A stretch of DNA of 50,805 nt from positions 1-50,805 of the forward strand of contig NZ_BSCT01000048.1 in the NCBI RefSeq assembly GCF_030159255.1, in the 5' to 3' direction. This DNA comes from Bradyrhizobium sp. SSBR45G (GTDB lineage: Bacteria; Pseudomonadota; Alphaproteobacteria; Rhizobiales; Xanthobacteraceae). Positions 24,740 through 33,499 of this stretch are shown one piece after another. A program made the translations under genes and the position numbers. The first letter of the stretch is position 1. Every line of letters begins with the position of its first letter. Under the pieces are notes generated by a model. It saw only the letters and a list, made by a program, of their open reading frames with translations. It made no database searches and was not told where the DNA came from.

Positions 24740-25444
24740 TCAGGTCGCGGCGCCGTCCTCGTCGCCCTGAATCTCGGCGATGGCGCGGGTGAGGATGTCG
24801 CTGACGCGCTTCGCTTCTGCCTCGCTCCAGCCGGGGCGGTGCATCTTGAGCGCCATCTTCAGCGTCTGCACGGTCTGCAGCACCTGCTCGGGCGGCCGCA
24901 TGCCGCCCATGGTGCGCGCCATGATGCGCATTCGGCTGAGCAGGCCCTCGATCGCCGCCGCGTCGTCCTTCAACACCGCGCGTCCGGCGTCGGTGATGGC
25001 GAACAGTTTCTTGCCGCCCTCGGCCGACGCCGCTTCGATCTGGCCCATGTCCTCGAGCAGGCTGAGGATCGGATAGACCGAGCCGGGGCTCGGCGAGTAG
25101 GCGCCGCCGACCAGCTGCTCGACCGCCTTGATCAGCTCATAGCCATGGCGCGGCTTCTCGCCGATCAGCCACAGCAGCAGGCTGCGCAGATCGCCGGGGC
25201 CGAAGAACCGTCCGCCGCCGCCGCGCCCGAACTCCTCACGACCACCGCGGCGGCCGTCGCCTTCGAACAGGCCGGGTCCGCGGTGGCGGCCGAAGCCGGG
25301 GCCGCGGCCGGCAAGACGAACGTCCTCGCCGGCCTCGTCGAAGCCGTGTCGGCCCTCAGGGTGGCGGCGATGATTCCAGCCGCGATGCTCGCGATCGTCG
25401 TCCCAACCCGGGCGGCCGAATGTCCAATGATGATGATGTCTCAT
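24740..25444 (-). CDS. PadR-family regulator with a His/Gly/Arg-rich N-terminus
   Basis: A 234-aa protein. Residues about 83-165 are a PadR winged helix (LRSLLLWLIGEKPRHGYELIKAVEQ, YSPSPGSVYPILSLLEDMG, GGKKLFAITDAGRAVL). The C-terminal helical part (170-234) would be the dimer arm. The first 80 residues are unusual: a MRHHHHW start, several more His, and long Gly/Arg/Asp stretches. That region could bind metal or nucleic acid. The ATG at 25444 follows GGAG by 11 bases. A perfect palindrome lies 25 bases upstream, so autorepression is likely. It lies downstream of the RND operon on the same strand and upstream of the DUF3861-like gene; either could be a target. Confidence 0.82.
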   Translation of the reverse strand: MRHHHHWTFGRPGWDDDREHRGWNHRRHPEGRHGFDEAGEDVRLAGRGPGFGRHRGPGLFEGDGRRGGREEFGRGGGGRFFGPGDLRSLLLWLIGEKPRHGYELIKAVEQLVGGAYSPSPGSVYPILSLLEDMGQIEAASAEGGKKLFAITDAGRAVLKDDAAAIEGLLSRMRIMARTMGGMRPPEQVLQTVQTLKMALKMHRPGWSEAEAKRVSDILTRAIAEIQGDEDGAAT

Positions 25445-25468
25445 ACGATATGATCTCCGTTGTGTACG

Positions 25469-25482
25469 AACGATATATCGTT
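25469..25482 (-). promoter_or_regulatory. Palindromic operator before the PadR gene
   Basis: AACGATATATCGTT is a perfect 14-bp palindrome 25 bases before the PadR-type gene's start. Related ACGATAT and TCGTTT half-sites flank it. PadR proteins usually bind ATG or AT-rich inverted repeats at their own promoters, so this is the probable autoregulatory site. Confidence 0.6.
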
Positions 25483-25565
25483 TTTGTGTGTCGTTTGTCA
25501 ATGCCGGTCGGCGGGAAGCTCCGAGTTTTCATGTAATGCTTTGAGTCAGCTTATATTTTTCCCCG

Positions 25566-28500
25566 TTATGGCGTGGCCGATACCGCATGTCCGGCCACGG
25601 CTTGGTGCGCCGTGCCGCGATGGGCGATCAGCGCGTAGGCGACGGGGACCACGAACAGCGTGAACAGGGTGCCGATGCTGAGGCCGGTGGCGATCACGAG
25701 GCCCATGTTGAAGCGCGACACCGCGCCGGCGCCGCTCGCGGTGATCAATGGGATCACGCCGAGCACCATGGCGGCCGTCGTCATCAGGATCGGTCGCAGC
25801 CGCACGGTCGCGGCTTCGATGATCGCCTCTGTGCGATCCTTGCCGTGTTCGCGCAGCTCGTTGGCGACCTCGACCATCAGGATGCCGTGCTTGCTGACGA
25901 GGCCCATCAGGGTGACCAGGCCGACCTGGGTGTAGATGTTGATGCTAGCGCCGCCGAGGCCGAGGCTGATGAAGATCAGCGCGCCGGCGAGCGACATCGG
26001 CACCGAGACGAGGATGATGATCGGATCGACGAAGCTGTTGAACAGCGCGGCGAGCGCCAGGAAGATGATGATCAGCGCGAACACGAAGGTGGTGACGAAG
26101 CCGCCGGATTCCTGCTCCAGCTGCCGCGAGGCGCCGCCATAGTCGATCGAATAGCCCGTCGGCAGCGACGTTGCGATCTCCTTCAACGCCGCAAGCGCAT
26201 CACCCATCGCGACGCCCGGCATCGCCACGCCGGAGATGGTGGCCGCGTTGATCTGCTGGAAGTGATTGAGCTGCTCGGGGATCGTCTTGTGCTCGAGCCG
26301 GGCGACGGTCGATAGCGGCACCATGGCGTTGCCGCTGGTGCGGATCGAATAGTCGAGCAACTGGCTGTCGGTCAGGCGATCGTTCTGCCGGACCTGCGGG
26401 ATCACCTTGTAGGAGCGGCCCTCCAGGCTGAAATAATCGAGATAGTTGCCGCCCAGCATGGTCGCGAGCGCGCCGCCGAGATCGCTCATCTTGAGGCCGA
26501 GATCGGCGGCCTTGTCGCGGTCGAACACGACCGTGGTCTGCGGCTTGTCGATCTTCAGGTCGCTGTCGAGGAAGATGAACTTGCCGCTCGCCAGCGCCTT
26601 GGCCATGAAATCGCGCGCGACGCCGTTGAGTTCGGAGAACGCGCCGGTGGTGCCGATCACGAACTGGATCGGCAGGCCGTTGCTGCCCGGCAGCGGCGAG
26701 GGCTGGAAGGCGACCGAGCGGGCGCCGGCGATGCCGTTCAAGAGCTGCTGGAATTCCGGCTGCAGGGTCTTGGTCGTCGCCTTGCGCTGATCCCAGGGCT
26801 TGAGCACCCAGCCGCCGATCACCTGCGTTGACGTGTCGATCTGGAACACCGTGCGCGTCTCCGGGCGCTCGGCGATCAGGCCGTACAGCTGCTGGCCATA
26901 GAACTGGCGCTGCTCCAGCGTCGCCGAGGGCGCGGAGTTGGTCAGCGACAGCACGATGCCCTGGTCCTCGTCCGGCGCCAGCTCGCTGGTCGAGCTGACA
27001 TAGAGCCACGGGATCATCGCCAGCAGCAAGAGCGCGAACACCACGACCACCGGCTTGGTCGTGAACACGCTTTCGAGCCAGCGGCGATAGCCATGGGCGA
27101 GGCGTTCGAGCACATGGTCAATGGTGCGCACCAGCCGCGCCTCGATCGTGGTGGCGTCGCGCTCGGTCCGGCGCAGCAGCCAGGCGCAGTTCATCGGCGA
27201 CAGCGTCAGCGCGATCACTGCCGAGACGGTGACGGCGCCGGCGAGCGTGAAGGCAAACTCGGTGAACAGGGCGCCGGTCAGGCCGCCCTGGAATCCGACG
27301 GGCACGTAGACCGCGATCAGCACCACGGTCATGGCGATGATCGGGCTCGCCAGCGCCCGCGCCGACTGGATCGCTGCCTCGGCCGGTGGCACACCCTCGT
27401 CGATCAGGCGGTGGACGCTTTCGACGACGATGATGGCGTCGTCGACGACGAGGCCGATCGCGAGCACCAGCGCCAGCAAGGTCAGCAGGTTGATGGAAAA
27501 ACCCATCAGCAGCATCAGGCCGAAGGTGCCGATCAGCGACAGCGGGATGGCGATCACCGGGATCAGCACCGAGCGCCATGAGCCTAAGAACATGAACACC
27601 ACGACGATGACGATGCCGATCGCCTCCACCAGCGTATGGATCACCTCGTCGATCGAGGAGTTCACGAAGTCGGTGGAGTCGTAGAGGACCTCGCTGGTGA
27701 TGCCGTTCGGCAATTGCCGCTGCAGCTCCGGATAGACCGCCTTCACGCCGTTGATGACGTCGAGCAGATTGGCGGTCGGCGCCACCTGGATGCCGATATA
27801 GACCGCCGTCTTGCCGTTGAAGCGCGTTGCGCTGTCGTAATCGTCATTGCCGAGCGTGACATTTGCGACATCGCGCAGCCGGATGATGGCGCCATTGACC
27901 TGCTTGACGACGAGGTTGCGATATTGCTCGAGCGAGTGCAGATTGGTCGCGGCGGCGAGGTCGACCTGAACCAGGCGGCCCTTGGTGGTGCCGAGCCCGG
28001 AGATGTAGTCGTTGCCGGACAGCGCCGTCGACACGTCGGTCGCGGTCAGGCCGTAGGCTGCGAGCTTGTCGGGATCGAGCCAGGCGCGCAGCGCGAATTT
28101 CTTGGCGCCGAGCAGCTCGGCGGTCTGCACCCCGGAGACGGCCTGCAGCTTCGGCTGCACCACGCGGGTCAGATAGTCGGTGATCTGGTTGGGCGCGAGC
28201 ACGTCGCTGGCAAAGCCGAGATACATGGAATCGATCGTCTGGCCGACCTTCAGGGTCAGAGTCGGCTGCTGCGTGCCGGTCGGCAGCTGGTTCAGCACCG
28301 AGTTCACCTTGGCGTTGATCTCGGTCATCGCCTTGCCCGAGTCGTAGTTAAGCCGCAGGTTCACCGTGATGGTGCTGCTGCCGGTGACGCTGGTCGAGTT
28401 CATGTAGTCGATGCCGTTGGCCTGGGCGATCGCATTCTCCAGCGGCGTCGTGATGAAGCCGGCGATGATGTCGGAATCGGCGCCGGCATAGGCGGTGCTG

Positions 28501-28640
28501 ACCGTGACGATGGCGTTCTGCGTGCGCGGATATTGCAGGATGGCGAGCGTCGTCATCGAGCGCAGGCCGAGCACGAGGATCAGCGCGCTGACCACGAGCG
28601 CCAGCACCGGCCGGCGGATGAAGATGTCTGTGAAACGCAT
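25566..28640 (-). CDS. RND multidrug efflux permease (HAE1 type)
   Basis: A 1024-aa inner-membrane RND pump with full-length architecture: TM1 at residues 10-30, then the periplasmic porter domain. The TM4 proton-relay segment AIGLVVDDAIIVVESVHR has the paired Asp, and a second repeat begins near residue 530. The last TM cluster includes GLVSKHGILMVEVANE and AAAMVLGV-like stretches. It exports hydrophobic or amphiphilic compounds using the proton gradient, as the AcrB/MexB family does. It starts 34 bases after the adaptor stop and forms a complete tripartite set with the two upstream genes. Substrate range is unknown. Confidence 0.93.
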   Translation of the reverse strand: MRFTDIFIRRPVLALVVSALILVLGLRSMTTLAILQYPRTQNAIVTVSTAYAGADSDIIAGFITTPLENAIAQANGIDYMNSTSVTGSSTITVNLRLNYDSGKAMTEINAKVNSVLNQLPTGTQQPTLTLKVGQTIDSMYLGFASDVLAPNQITDYLTRVVQPKLQAVSGVQTAELLGAKKFALRAWLDPDKLAAYGLTATDVSTALSGNDYISGLGTTKGRLVQVDLAAATNLHSLEQYRNLVVKQVNGAIIRLRDVANVTLGNDDYDSATRFNGKTAVYIGIQVAPTANLLDVINGVKAVYPELQRQLPNGITSEVLYDSTDFVNSSIDEVIHTLVEAIGIVIVVVFMFLGSWRSVLIPVIAIPLSLIGTFGLMLLMGFSINLLTLLALVLAIGLVVDDAIIVVESVHRLIDEGVPPAEAAIQSARALASPIIAMTVVLIAVYVPVGFQGGLTGALFTEFAFTLAGAVTVSAVIALTLSPMNCAWLLRRTERDATTIEARLVRTIDHVLERLAHGYRRWLESVFTTKPVVVVFALLLLAMIPWLYVSSTSELAPDEDQGIVLSLTNSAPSATLEQRQFYGQQLYGLIAERPETRTVFQIDTSTQVIGGWVLKPWDQRKATTKTLQPEFQQLLNGIAGARSVAFQPSPLPGSNGLPIQFVIGTTGAFSELNGVARDFMAKALASGKFIFLDSDLKIDKPQTTVVFDRDKAADLGLKMSDLGGALATMLGGNYLDYFSLEGRSYKVIPQVRQNDRLTDSQLLDYSIRTSGNAMVPLSTVARLEHKTIPEQLNHFQQINAATISGVAMPGVAMGDALAALKEIATSLPTGYSIDYGGASRQLEQESGGFVTTFVFALIIIFLALAALFNSFVDPIIILVSVPMSLAGALIFISLGLGGASINIYTQVGLVTLMGLVSKHGILMVEVANELREHGKDRTEAIIEAATVRLRPILMTTAAMVLGVIPLITASGAGAVSRFNMGLVIATGLSIGTLFTLFVVPVAYALIAHRGTAHQAVAGHAVSATP

Positions 28641-28674
28641 GGGCTTGCTCTGACGGTCGGAGGCTTGCGCTGAT

Positions 28675-29790
28675 TTATTGATCGACGACGTTCGGCGCCG
28701 CCTCGGCGACGGGCACGTGCGAGTTGTCGATCTTGACCGGGCTGCCGTTGCGCAGCTTGATCTGCCCGGCGATCACCACCGTCTCGCCCGGCTTGACGCC
28801 GTCGGTGATCGCGATGCGGTCGCCCTTGGCCGGCTTGCTCTTGATGAACATCTGCCGCGCCTTGCCCTGGCCGTCCTTGAGATCGTCGACGACATAGACG
28901 AGGTCGCCATAGGGATTGCTGACGACAGCCGTCAACGGCAGGGTGACGAACTGCTCAGGGCTGCCGGTCGCGATCTCGACCTTCGCGAACATGCCCGGCA
29001 GCAGCCGGGCGGCCTCGTTGTGCAGGGTGGCGCGGACCTGGACGTTGCGGCTGGTGGAATCGACCTTGGCGTTGATCGCCGAGATCTGGCCGGTGAAGCG
29101 CTCCGCGGGAAAGGCATCGACGGATAGGCCGACGTCCTGACCGATGCGGATGTCGGCGAGCGACTGCTGCGGCAGGTAGAAGTCGACGAAGATCGGATCG
29201 AGACTTTGCAGCGTCACGATGGTGGTGCCGGCGCTGAGAAACTGCCCGAGATCGACGGCGCGGATGCCGAGCCGGCCGGCGAACGGCGCCTTCAAGGTTT
29301 TCTGCTCGACGACCGCCTTCTGCTGCGCCACCAGAGCCTGCGCGTTCTTCAGGTTGGCGCGGTCGCTGTCGAGCGTGGCCTGGCTGACGGCATTGAACTT
29401 GATCTGCTCCTCGTCGCGCTTTACGACGATGGCATTGTTCTCGGCGGTGGCCTGCAGCGATTGCAGCTTGGCGACATCGTCGGTCGCGACCAACTGCAGC
29501 AATTGCTGACCGGCCTCGACGCTATCGCCCGAATTGAACTGGATGCTCTGCACGATGCCTGCCGCCTGCAATGCCAGATCGGCGCCGTTGACGGCGCGCA
29601 GCGAGCCGACGGCGGTGAGGTTGGAGCGCCACGGTGCCGTCGCCGCGACCGCCGTCGAGACCGTCTGCGGCGGATTGGCCATGGCGCCGATCGCCTTGGC
29701 GATCATGATGCCTTTGAAGGTCTGGAAGCCGTAGAGGCCGCCGAACAGAACGGCCATGGCGGCCAGCATGATCGTCATGCGCTTGGTCAT
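28675..29790 (-). CDS. RND efflux periplasmic adaptor (HlyD/MFP family)
   Basis: A 371-aa membrane-fusion protein. The N-terminal hydrophobic segment (TIMLAAMAVLFGGLYGF) anchors it. The barrel-sandwich region starts with TAPWRSNLTAVGSLRAVNGADLA and resumes at KAPFAGRLGIRAVDLGQFLSAG, with the helical hairpin between them (about 100-165). The beta-barrel (IFVDFYLPQQSLADIRIG) and membrane-proximal domain (VAIATG-like, LPLTAV, VVIAGQIKLRNGSPV) follow. It links the pump to the outer-membrane channel. Its ATG overlaps the upstream stop by one base (TAATG), and the pump gene follows, so the three are one operon. Confidence 0.92.
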   Translation of the reverse strand: MTKRMTIMLAAMAVLFGGLYGFQTFKGIMIAKAIGAMANPPQTVSTAVAATAPWRSNLTAVGSLRAVNGADLALQAAGIVQSIQFNSGDSVEAGQQLLQLVATDDVAKLQSLQATAENNAIVVKRDEEQIKFNAVSQATLDSDRANLKNAQALVAQQKAVVEQKTLKAPFAGRLGIRAVDLGQFLSAGTTIVTLQSLDPIFVDFYLPQQSLADIRIGQDVGLSVDAFPAERFTGQISAINAKVDSTSRNVQVRATLHNEAARLLPGMFAKVEIATGSPEQFVTLPLTAVVSNPYGDLVYVVDDLKDGQGKARQMFIKSKPAKGDRIAITDGVKPGETVVIAGQIKLRNGSPVKIDNSHVPVAEAAPNVVDQ

Positions 29791-31370
29791 TACATTGCTT
29801 CCTGGGTCGTGCGATTGGGGCCGGCGAAATAGCCGGGATTGGCGCGCGGCAGCGCCGCCGAGGTTTCGTCCTGGCGATTCCACCAGCCGCCGCCGAGCGC
29901 CTGGAACAGCGCCGCGGTGTCGGTGAAGCGCGTCGCCTGCGACTTGATGCGGGAGACGCGGGCATTGAGATAGGATTGCTGCGCCGTGATGACGTTGGCG
30001 TAGGGCACGGCGCCGCTCTTGAACTGCTCGATGGCCATGGCGAGGCTGTCGGCCGTGGCCTTCTCGGCCGCGGCCTGCGCCTTCAGCGCCTCGGCGTCGA
30101 ACTGGATGGCGCGCAGCGAGTCGGCGACGTTCTGGAATGCCGTGATGACCGTGCTCTTGTAGAGCGACAGGTCCTGCTCGAAGGTCGCGACGTCGGCCTC
30201 CTTGGTGTGGTAGAGCGCGCCACCGTCGATCAGCTTCTGGCTGACGCTGGAGGCCGCATCCCACACGATCGTCGTCGGCGAGAACAGCCGCTCCGATCCG
30301 CTGGCGCCATAGCTGCCCGACAAGGTCAGCTGCGGCAGCAGGTTGGCGATGCCGACGCCGACCGTCGCGGTGGCCTGGTGCAAGGTCGCCTCGGCCTGCC
30401 GGATGTCGGGACGCTGGCGGACGAGCGAGGAGGGCAGCGACACCGGCAGCTTGCGCGGCAGCTTGAGCTCCGCGAGCGTGACGTGCTCGCCGCGGTCCTG
30501 GTTGGGCAGCCGGCCGAGATAGGCCATCAGCTGGTCGCGCTGCTGCGCGAGCTGCTTCTGCAGCGGTGCCAAGGTCGCTTTTGCCTGTGCCAGCGTTGCC
30601 TCCTGCGCCAGCACGTCGGATTTCGAGATGGCGCCGACGTCGAACTGGCGCTGGATGCGGCCGAGCTGATCGGTCTCGGCCTTGATGATCTCCTCAGTGG
30701 CCGCAATCTGGTCGCGCAGCGAGGCGTCGGTGATCGCAGCGGTGACGACATTGGCGGTCAGCGCGAGATACGTCGCCTCCAGCTTGAACGCCTGGTAGTC
30801 GGCCTGCGCCTGCAGCGCCTCGACCTGGCGCCGCGTGCCGCCCCATAGATCGAGCGCATAGCTGACGCTGACGGAGGCGCCATAGAGCGTGTAGAGCGAG
30901 GTCTGGCCGGGCCATTGCCCGTTCTGCGTCGTCGAGGCCTGCGTGCGTTCGGCGGACCCGCTCGCGCTCACCTGCGGAAACAGCGCGCCCTGTTGCGACA
31001 GGGCATTCTCGCGCGCGGCGCGCAGCGCCAGTTGCGCGGCCTCGATGTCCGGATGGTTGCGGATAGCTTCCTCGACAAAGGCGTTGATCTGCCGCGAGCG
31101 AAGCAGTGCCCACCAGGTGCCGGGGAGGTCGCTCCCGGATGCGAAGCTCTGCGGATTGCCGCCCGGCGTCGCGGCGCCGGCGGTGGAGGCGAGGCGACGC
31201 TCGGCGACATAACCGCTTGCCGCCGGTGCGTCCGGCGACATGAAATCCGGGCCGACAGCGCAAGACGTGAGCAGGACGCCGCAGCCGACGAGACTGAGCG
31301 GCACTGACGTTGTGCCGCGTCTGGGGATCAGCGCCAGACAGGCGCGAAACAATCGGACATGATCTGACAT
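29790..31370 (-). CDS. RND efflux outer-membrane lipoprotein channel (NodT family)
   Basis: A 526-aa TolC-like channel of the NodT/OprM group. The N-terminus ends in a lipobox, LLTSC with Cys37, so it should be lipidated and outer-membrane bound. Two repeated helical halves are visible: AFVEEAIRNHPDIEAAQLALRAARE and the later SLVRQRPDIRQAEATLHQATATVGV. The usual signature DLWGG..R..VEA is present (YALDLWGGTRRQVEALQAQ). The ATG at 31370 is preferred over a TTG ten codons earlier, since a palindromic operator fills the space between them. No Shine-Dalgarno is evident. Confidence 0.9.
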   Translation of the reverse strand: MSDHVRLFRACLALIPRRGTTSVPLSLVGCGVLLTSCAVGPDFMSPDAPAASGYVAERRLASTAGAATPGGNPQSFASGSDLPGTWWALLRSRQINAFVEEAIRNHPDIEAAQLALRAARENALSQQGALFPQVSASGSAERTQASTTQNGQWPGQTSLYTLYGASVSVSYALDLWGGTRRQVEALQAQADYQAFKLEATYLALTANVVTAAITDASLRDQIAATEEIIKAETDQLGRIQRQFDVGAISKSDVLAQEATLAQAKATLAPLQKQLAQQRDQLMAYLGRLPNQDRGEHVTLAELKLPRKLPVSLPSSLVRQRPDIRQAEATLHQATATVGVGIANLLPQLTLSGSYGASGSERLFSPTTIVWDAASSVSQKLIDGGALYHTKEADVATFEQDLSLYKSTVITAFQNVADSLRAIQFDAEALKAQAAAEKATADSLAMAIEQFKSGAVPYANVITAQQSYLNARVSRIKSQATRFTDTAALFQALGGGWWNRQDETSAALPRANPGYFAGPNRTTQEAM

Positions 31371-31391
31371 AAAACTAAACCGTTTCGTTTT
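31371..31391 (-). promoter_or_regulatory. TetR-like operator before the efflux operon
   Basis: A 21-bp imperfect palindrome, with arms AAAACTAAAC and GTTTCGTTTT about a central C, lies directly against the ATG of the channel gene (9 of 10 positions in each arm pair). TetR-family repressors of RND pumps bind sites of this AAAC/GTTT type. No TetR gene is adjacent, so the regulator would be encoded elsewhere. Confidence 0.5.
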
Positions 31392-31661
31392 GCAAGGCAA
31401 CGATGCGTGGCCCTGCAGGAGTCGTCAAGTCACGTTGATGCCAGCTTGGCGAAGCGCACAGCTCATTGGACACGGGGGGCGCGACGCGCGCCTGTGAGCG
31501 GTGCTGCTGGGGTGATCGGGAGCGGGTGGTGTGGGCTGTGCGTAGCGCACGCCAGCCAGGGCATGGCTTCTCATGGTGACTGCGAGTGCTGCCGCAACAA
31601 TGTGCGCGCCCCGGTCATGCGGTGAGCGCGGCGGAGCGCCGCGCCCCATCGTCCGACATCG

Positions 31662-32573
31662 TCAGGATGGCATCGAGGACGCGACGGCCGCCGGGAGCTC
31701 GCGCGTGCGCTTCGGCCGCCGCAGCCGGCGCTGCGTCCAGATCAGCACCCCGGTGAGCAGCAGTCCGAGCAGCACCACCGAGATCAGCACGTTCGCGGCG
31801 CTGCCGACCAGCGACCAGTTGCCTTCGTGCAGCAGCCGCACCCAGTTGCGCGGCAGTGCGGAGAGCCCGTCGGCCGTGACCGCATAGGCGCGCAGTTCGT
31901 CGCCCTCGATGATCCGCGCGATCATCCGCCCACCGCGATTGCCGATCATGTTGACGGTGGCGAGATCATGATCCCTGGCGATGAGGCTGACCGCCTCCGG
32001 CAGCGAGATGCGCTTGGCTGCCGCCGGCGGCGCACCGAAAAAGCTGTTGCTGGCGTCGAGCAGGAGCCCGGTCAGCGGGCTCAGCAGGATCAGCGGCAGC
32101 GTGAACCACGCCGCACCCTTGTGCCAGCCGGACAGCGTGTTGCGCAGCCGCGGCAGCCCCATCAGGATGCCGATGATCATGACGCTGATCATCGCGATGG
32201 TCGAGATCGTCGTCAGGCCCTCGATCCCGATCAGGTGCTCATGGGTCATGCGGGCCCACTGAAACACGCTTCCCATCGCCGGCTTGTCCGCCAAATTGCC
32301 GGTGGTCATGTCGACCTCCGTGGCGGGTCGGCCCTGCAGGGTCAGATGCTGGCTGCTCGGATTGATCGAGATGCCGCGGGCCTTGCCATCCGGATCATAC
32401 TGCTTGATCAGCGCGACGACACGCGCCGGGTCGACGCTTCCGGGCTTGACGGCGGCGACCTGCGCCATCGGCTCGAACGACAGGATCAGCCCGGTCACGA
32501 TGATCACGAGCAGTGGGAGCGCGAATGTCAGACTGATCCAGCGGTGAAGTTTGAGCAGCAACTGCTTGTTCAT
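31662..32573 (-). CDS. PepSY-associated TM protein
   Basis: A 303-aa inner-membrane protein. It starts LLLKLHRWISLTFALPLLVIIVTGLILSFEP, the first helix with the conserved HRW motif, then a periplasmic PepSY-like part. Further helices carry WARMTHEHLIGIEG, GWHKGAAWFTLPLILLSPLTGLLLD and the C-terminal LLHEGNW-ANVLISVVLLGLLLTGVLIW. The His residues in helices could bind heme, as in ferric-reductase-like PepSY_TM proteins; such proteins often serve iron uptake or redox exchange. The ATG at 32573 follows GGAG by 8 bases. It is 180 bases downstream of the MarR gene on the same strand. Confidence 0.8.
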   Translation of the reverse strand: MNKQLLLKLHRWISLTFALPLLVIIVTGLILSFEPMAQVAAVKPGSVDPARVVALIKQYDPDGKARGISINPSSQHLTLQGRPATEVDMTTGNLADKPAMGSVFQWARMTHEHLIGIEGLTTISTIAMISVMIIGILMGLPRLRNTLSGWHKGAAWFTLPLILLSPLTGLLLDASNSFFGAPPAAAKRISLPEAVSLIARDHDLATVNMIGNRGGRMIARIIEGDELRAYAVTADGLSALPRNWVRLLHEGNWSLVGSAANVLISVVLLGLLLTGVLIWTQRRLRRPKRTRELPAAVASSMPS

Positions 32574-32752
32574 GATCGTCTCCAGATGATCGTCCCGCAC
32601 AGACTGCGTGGTGGCGAGACGGTTGTTTGCAGGCGCTCGCTCCGTGAACTTTTCTGATCGCTTCTCGTGCGACAAGGCTGGGATGAGTCCGTCGCTGCTA
32701 CTCATTCATTAGCGGAATGCGCGGTCCCCACGAAAGAACAGAACTATTAATT

Positions 32753-33373
32753 TTAGGTCATGCGCCGTTTGATCGGCGTCAATGCGGCGCTGCTTCGACC
32801 GGATGTGTCTGAATGAGTCCGCTCCGCCTTGCCGCCAGGACTCTGCAGTTGCGTCTGGTTGCTATCAGGGCCGCCTGGCTCGACGACGTGCAGCAGCTTG
32901 CCGACCAGCCGGATCAGCTGTGTCAGCTCGGACGCGGACAGCGCGCCGTGAACGAGCTTGTCGTCCGCTGAGAGAACGTCGCGCATCGCTCGTTCGGCCA
33001 GGGCGCGGCCCTTGGCCGTCAGCCGCACCGGCTTGCTGCGGCGGTCGTCCTTGCTCTGGCCGCGCCCGATCAGGCCGCGCGCCTGCAGGCCGTGCAGCAC
33101 TTTCGTCAGCCCGCCGGACGAGATCAGGATCGCGCCGTAGAGATCGGTCGGCAGCAATTCGTGCGGCGCAGGCTGTCCCCGCAAGGTCACCAGCACTTCG
33201 AATTCGGTGAAGCCGAGACCGTGGGCCGCGGCCTGAGCCCTGCTCTGATCCAGCACCAGGCTGCTCAGGCGGTAGATCCGGACCATCAGCTCGGCGGTCG
33301 GCGTGACCGCCTCGGGCCATGTCTGCGCCCGCATCGCCAGAAAGTCGCCAACCGGCGTTCGCTTGACCGTCAT
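32753..33373 (-). CDS. MarR-family regulator
   Basis: A 206-aa MarR protein. The winged helix region is LGFTEFEVLVTLRGQPAPHELLPTDLYGAILISSGGLTKVLHGLQARGL (about 55-100), and the wing is GQSKDDRRSKPVRLTAKGR. A 35-residue hydrophilic tail with no known role follows. The ATG at 33373 is preferred to an upstream TTG. The gene is divergent from an exported amidohydrolase. Two MarR-type palindromes lie between them, one for each promoter, so it probably represses both genes and releases on binding a small aromatic or similar ligand. Confidence 0.88.
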   Translation of the reverse strand: MTVKRTPVGDFLAMRAQTWPEAVTPTAELMVRIYRLSSLVLDQSRAQAAAHGLGFTEFEVLVTLRGQPAPHELLPTDLYGAILISSGGLTKVLHGLQARGLIGRGQSKDDRRSKPVRLTAKGRALAERAMRDVLSADDKLVHGALSASELTQLIRLVGKLLHVVEPGGPDSNQTQLQSPGGKAERTHSDTSGRSSAALTPIKRRMT

Positions 33374-33399
33374 GAGTCTTACCAAAATATCATGCTGAG

Positions 33400-33419
33400 A
33401 TATCTTCCTGGAAAGATAT
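33400..33419. promoter_or_regulatory. MarR-type operator 1
   Basis: ATATCTT (33400-33406), six bases, AAGATAT (33413-33419): perfect 7-bp arms, 27 bases before the MarR gene's start. It shares the sequence ATATCTTnnnnnnAAGATAT with operator 2. Confidence 0.6.
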
Positions 33420-33431
33420 ATACCGATGTAT

Positions 33432-33451
33432 ATGTCTTTCTAGAAAGATAT
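33432..33451. promoter_or_regulatory. MarR-type operator 2
   Basis: A 20-bp palindrome with core CTTTCTAGAAAG (33436-33447) and outer arms ATGT/ATAT, one mismatched pair. It stands 48 bases before the amidohydrolase ATG. It matches operator 1 in arms and spacing, with a centre-to-centre distance of 32 bp, about three helical turns. Confidence 0.6.
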
Positions 33452-33499
33452 CAAGCCGGTTGACCGCTTGAGATCTTGGTTCAGCGTGAGGAGGCCGTG

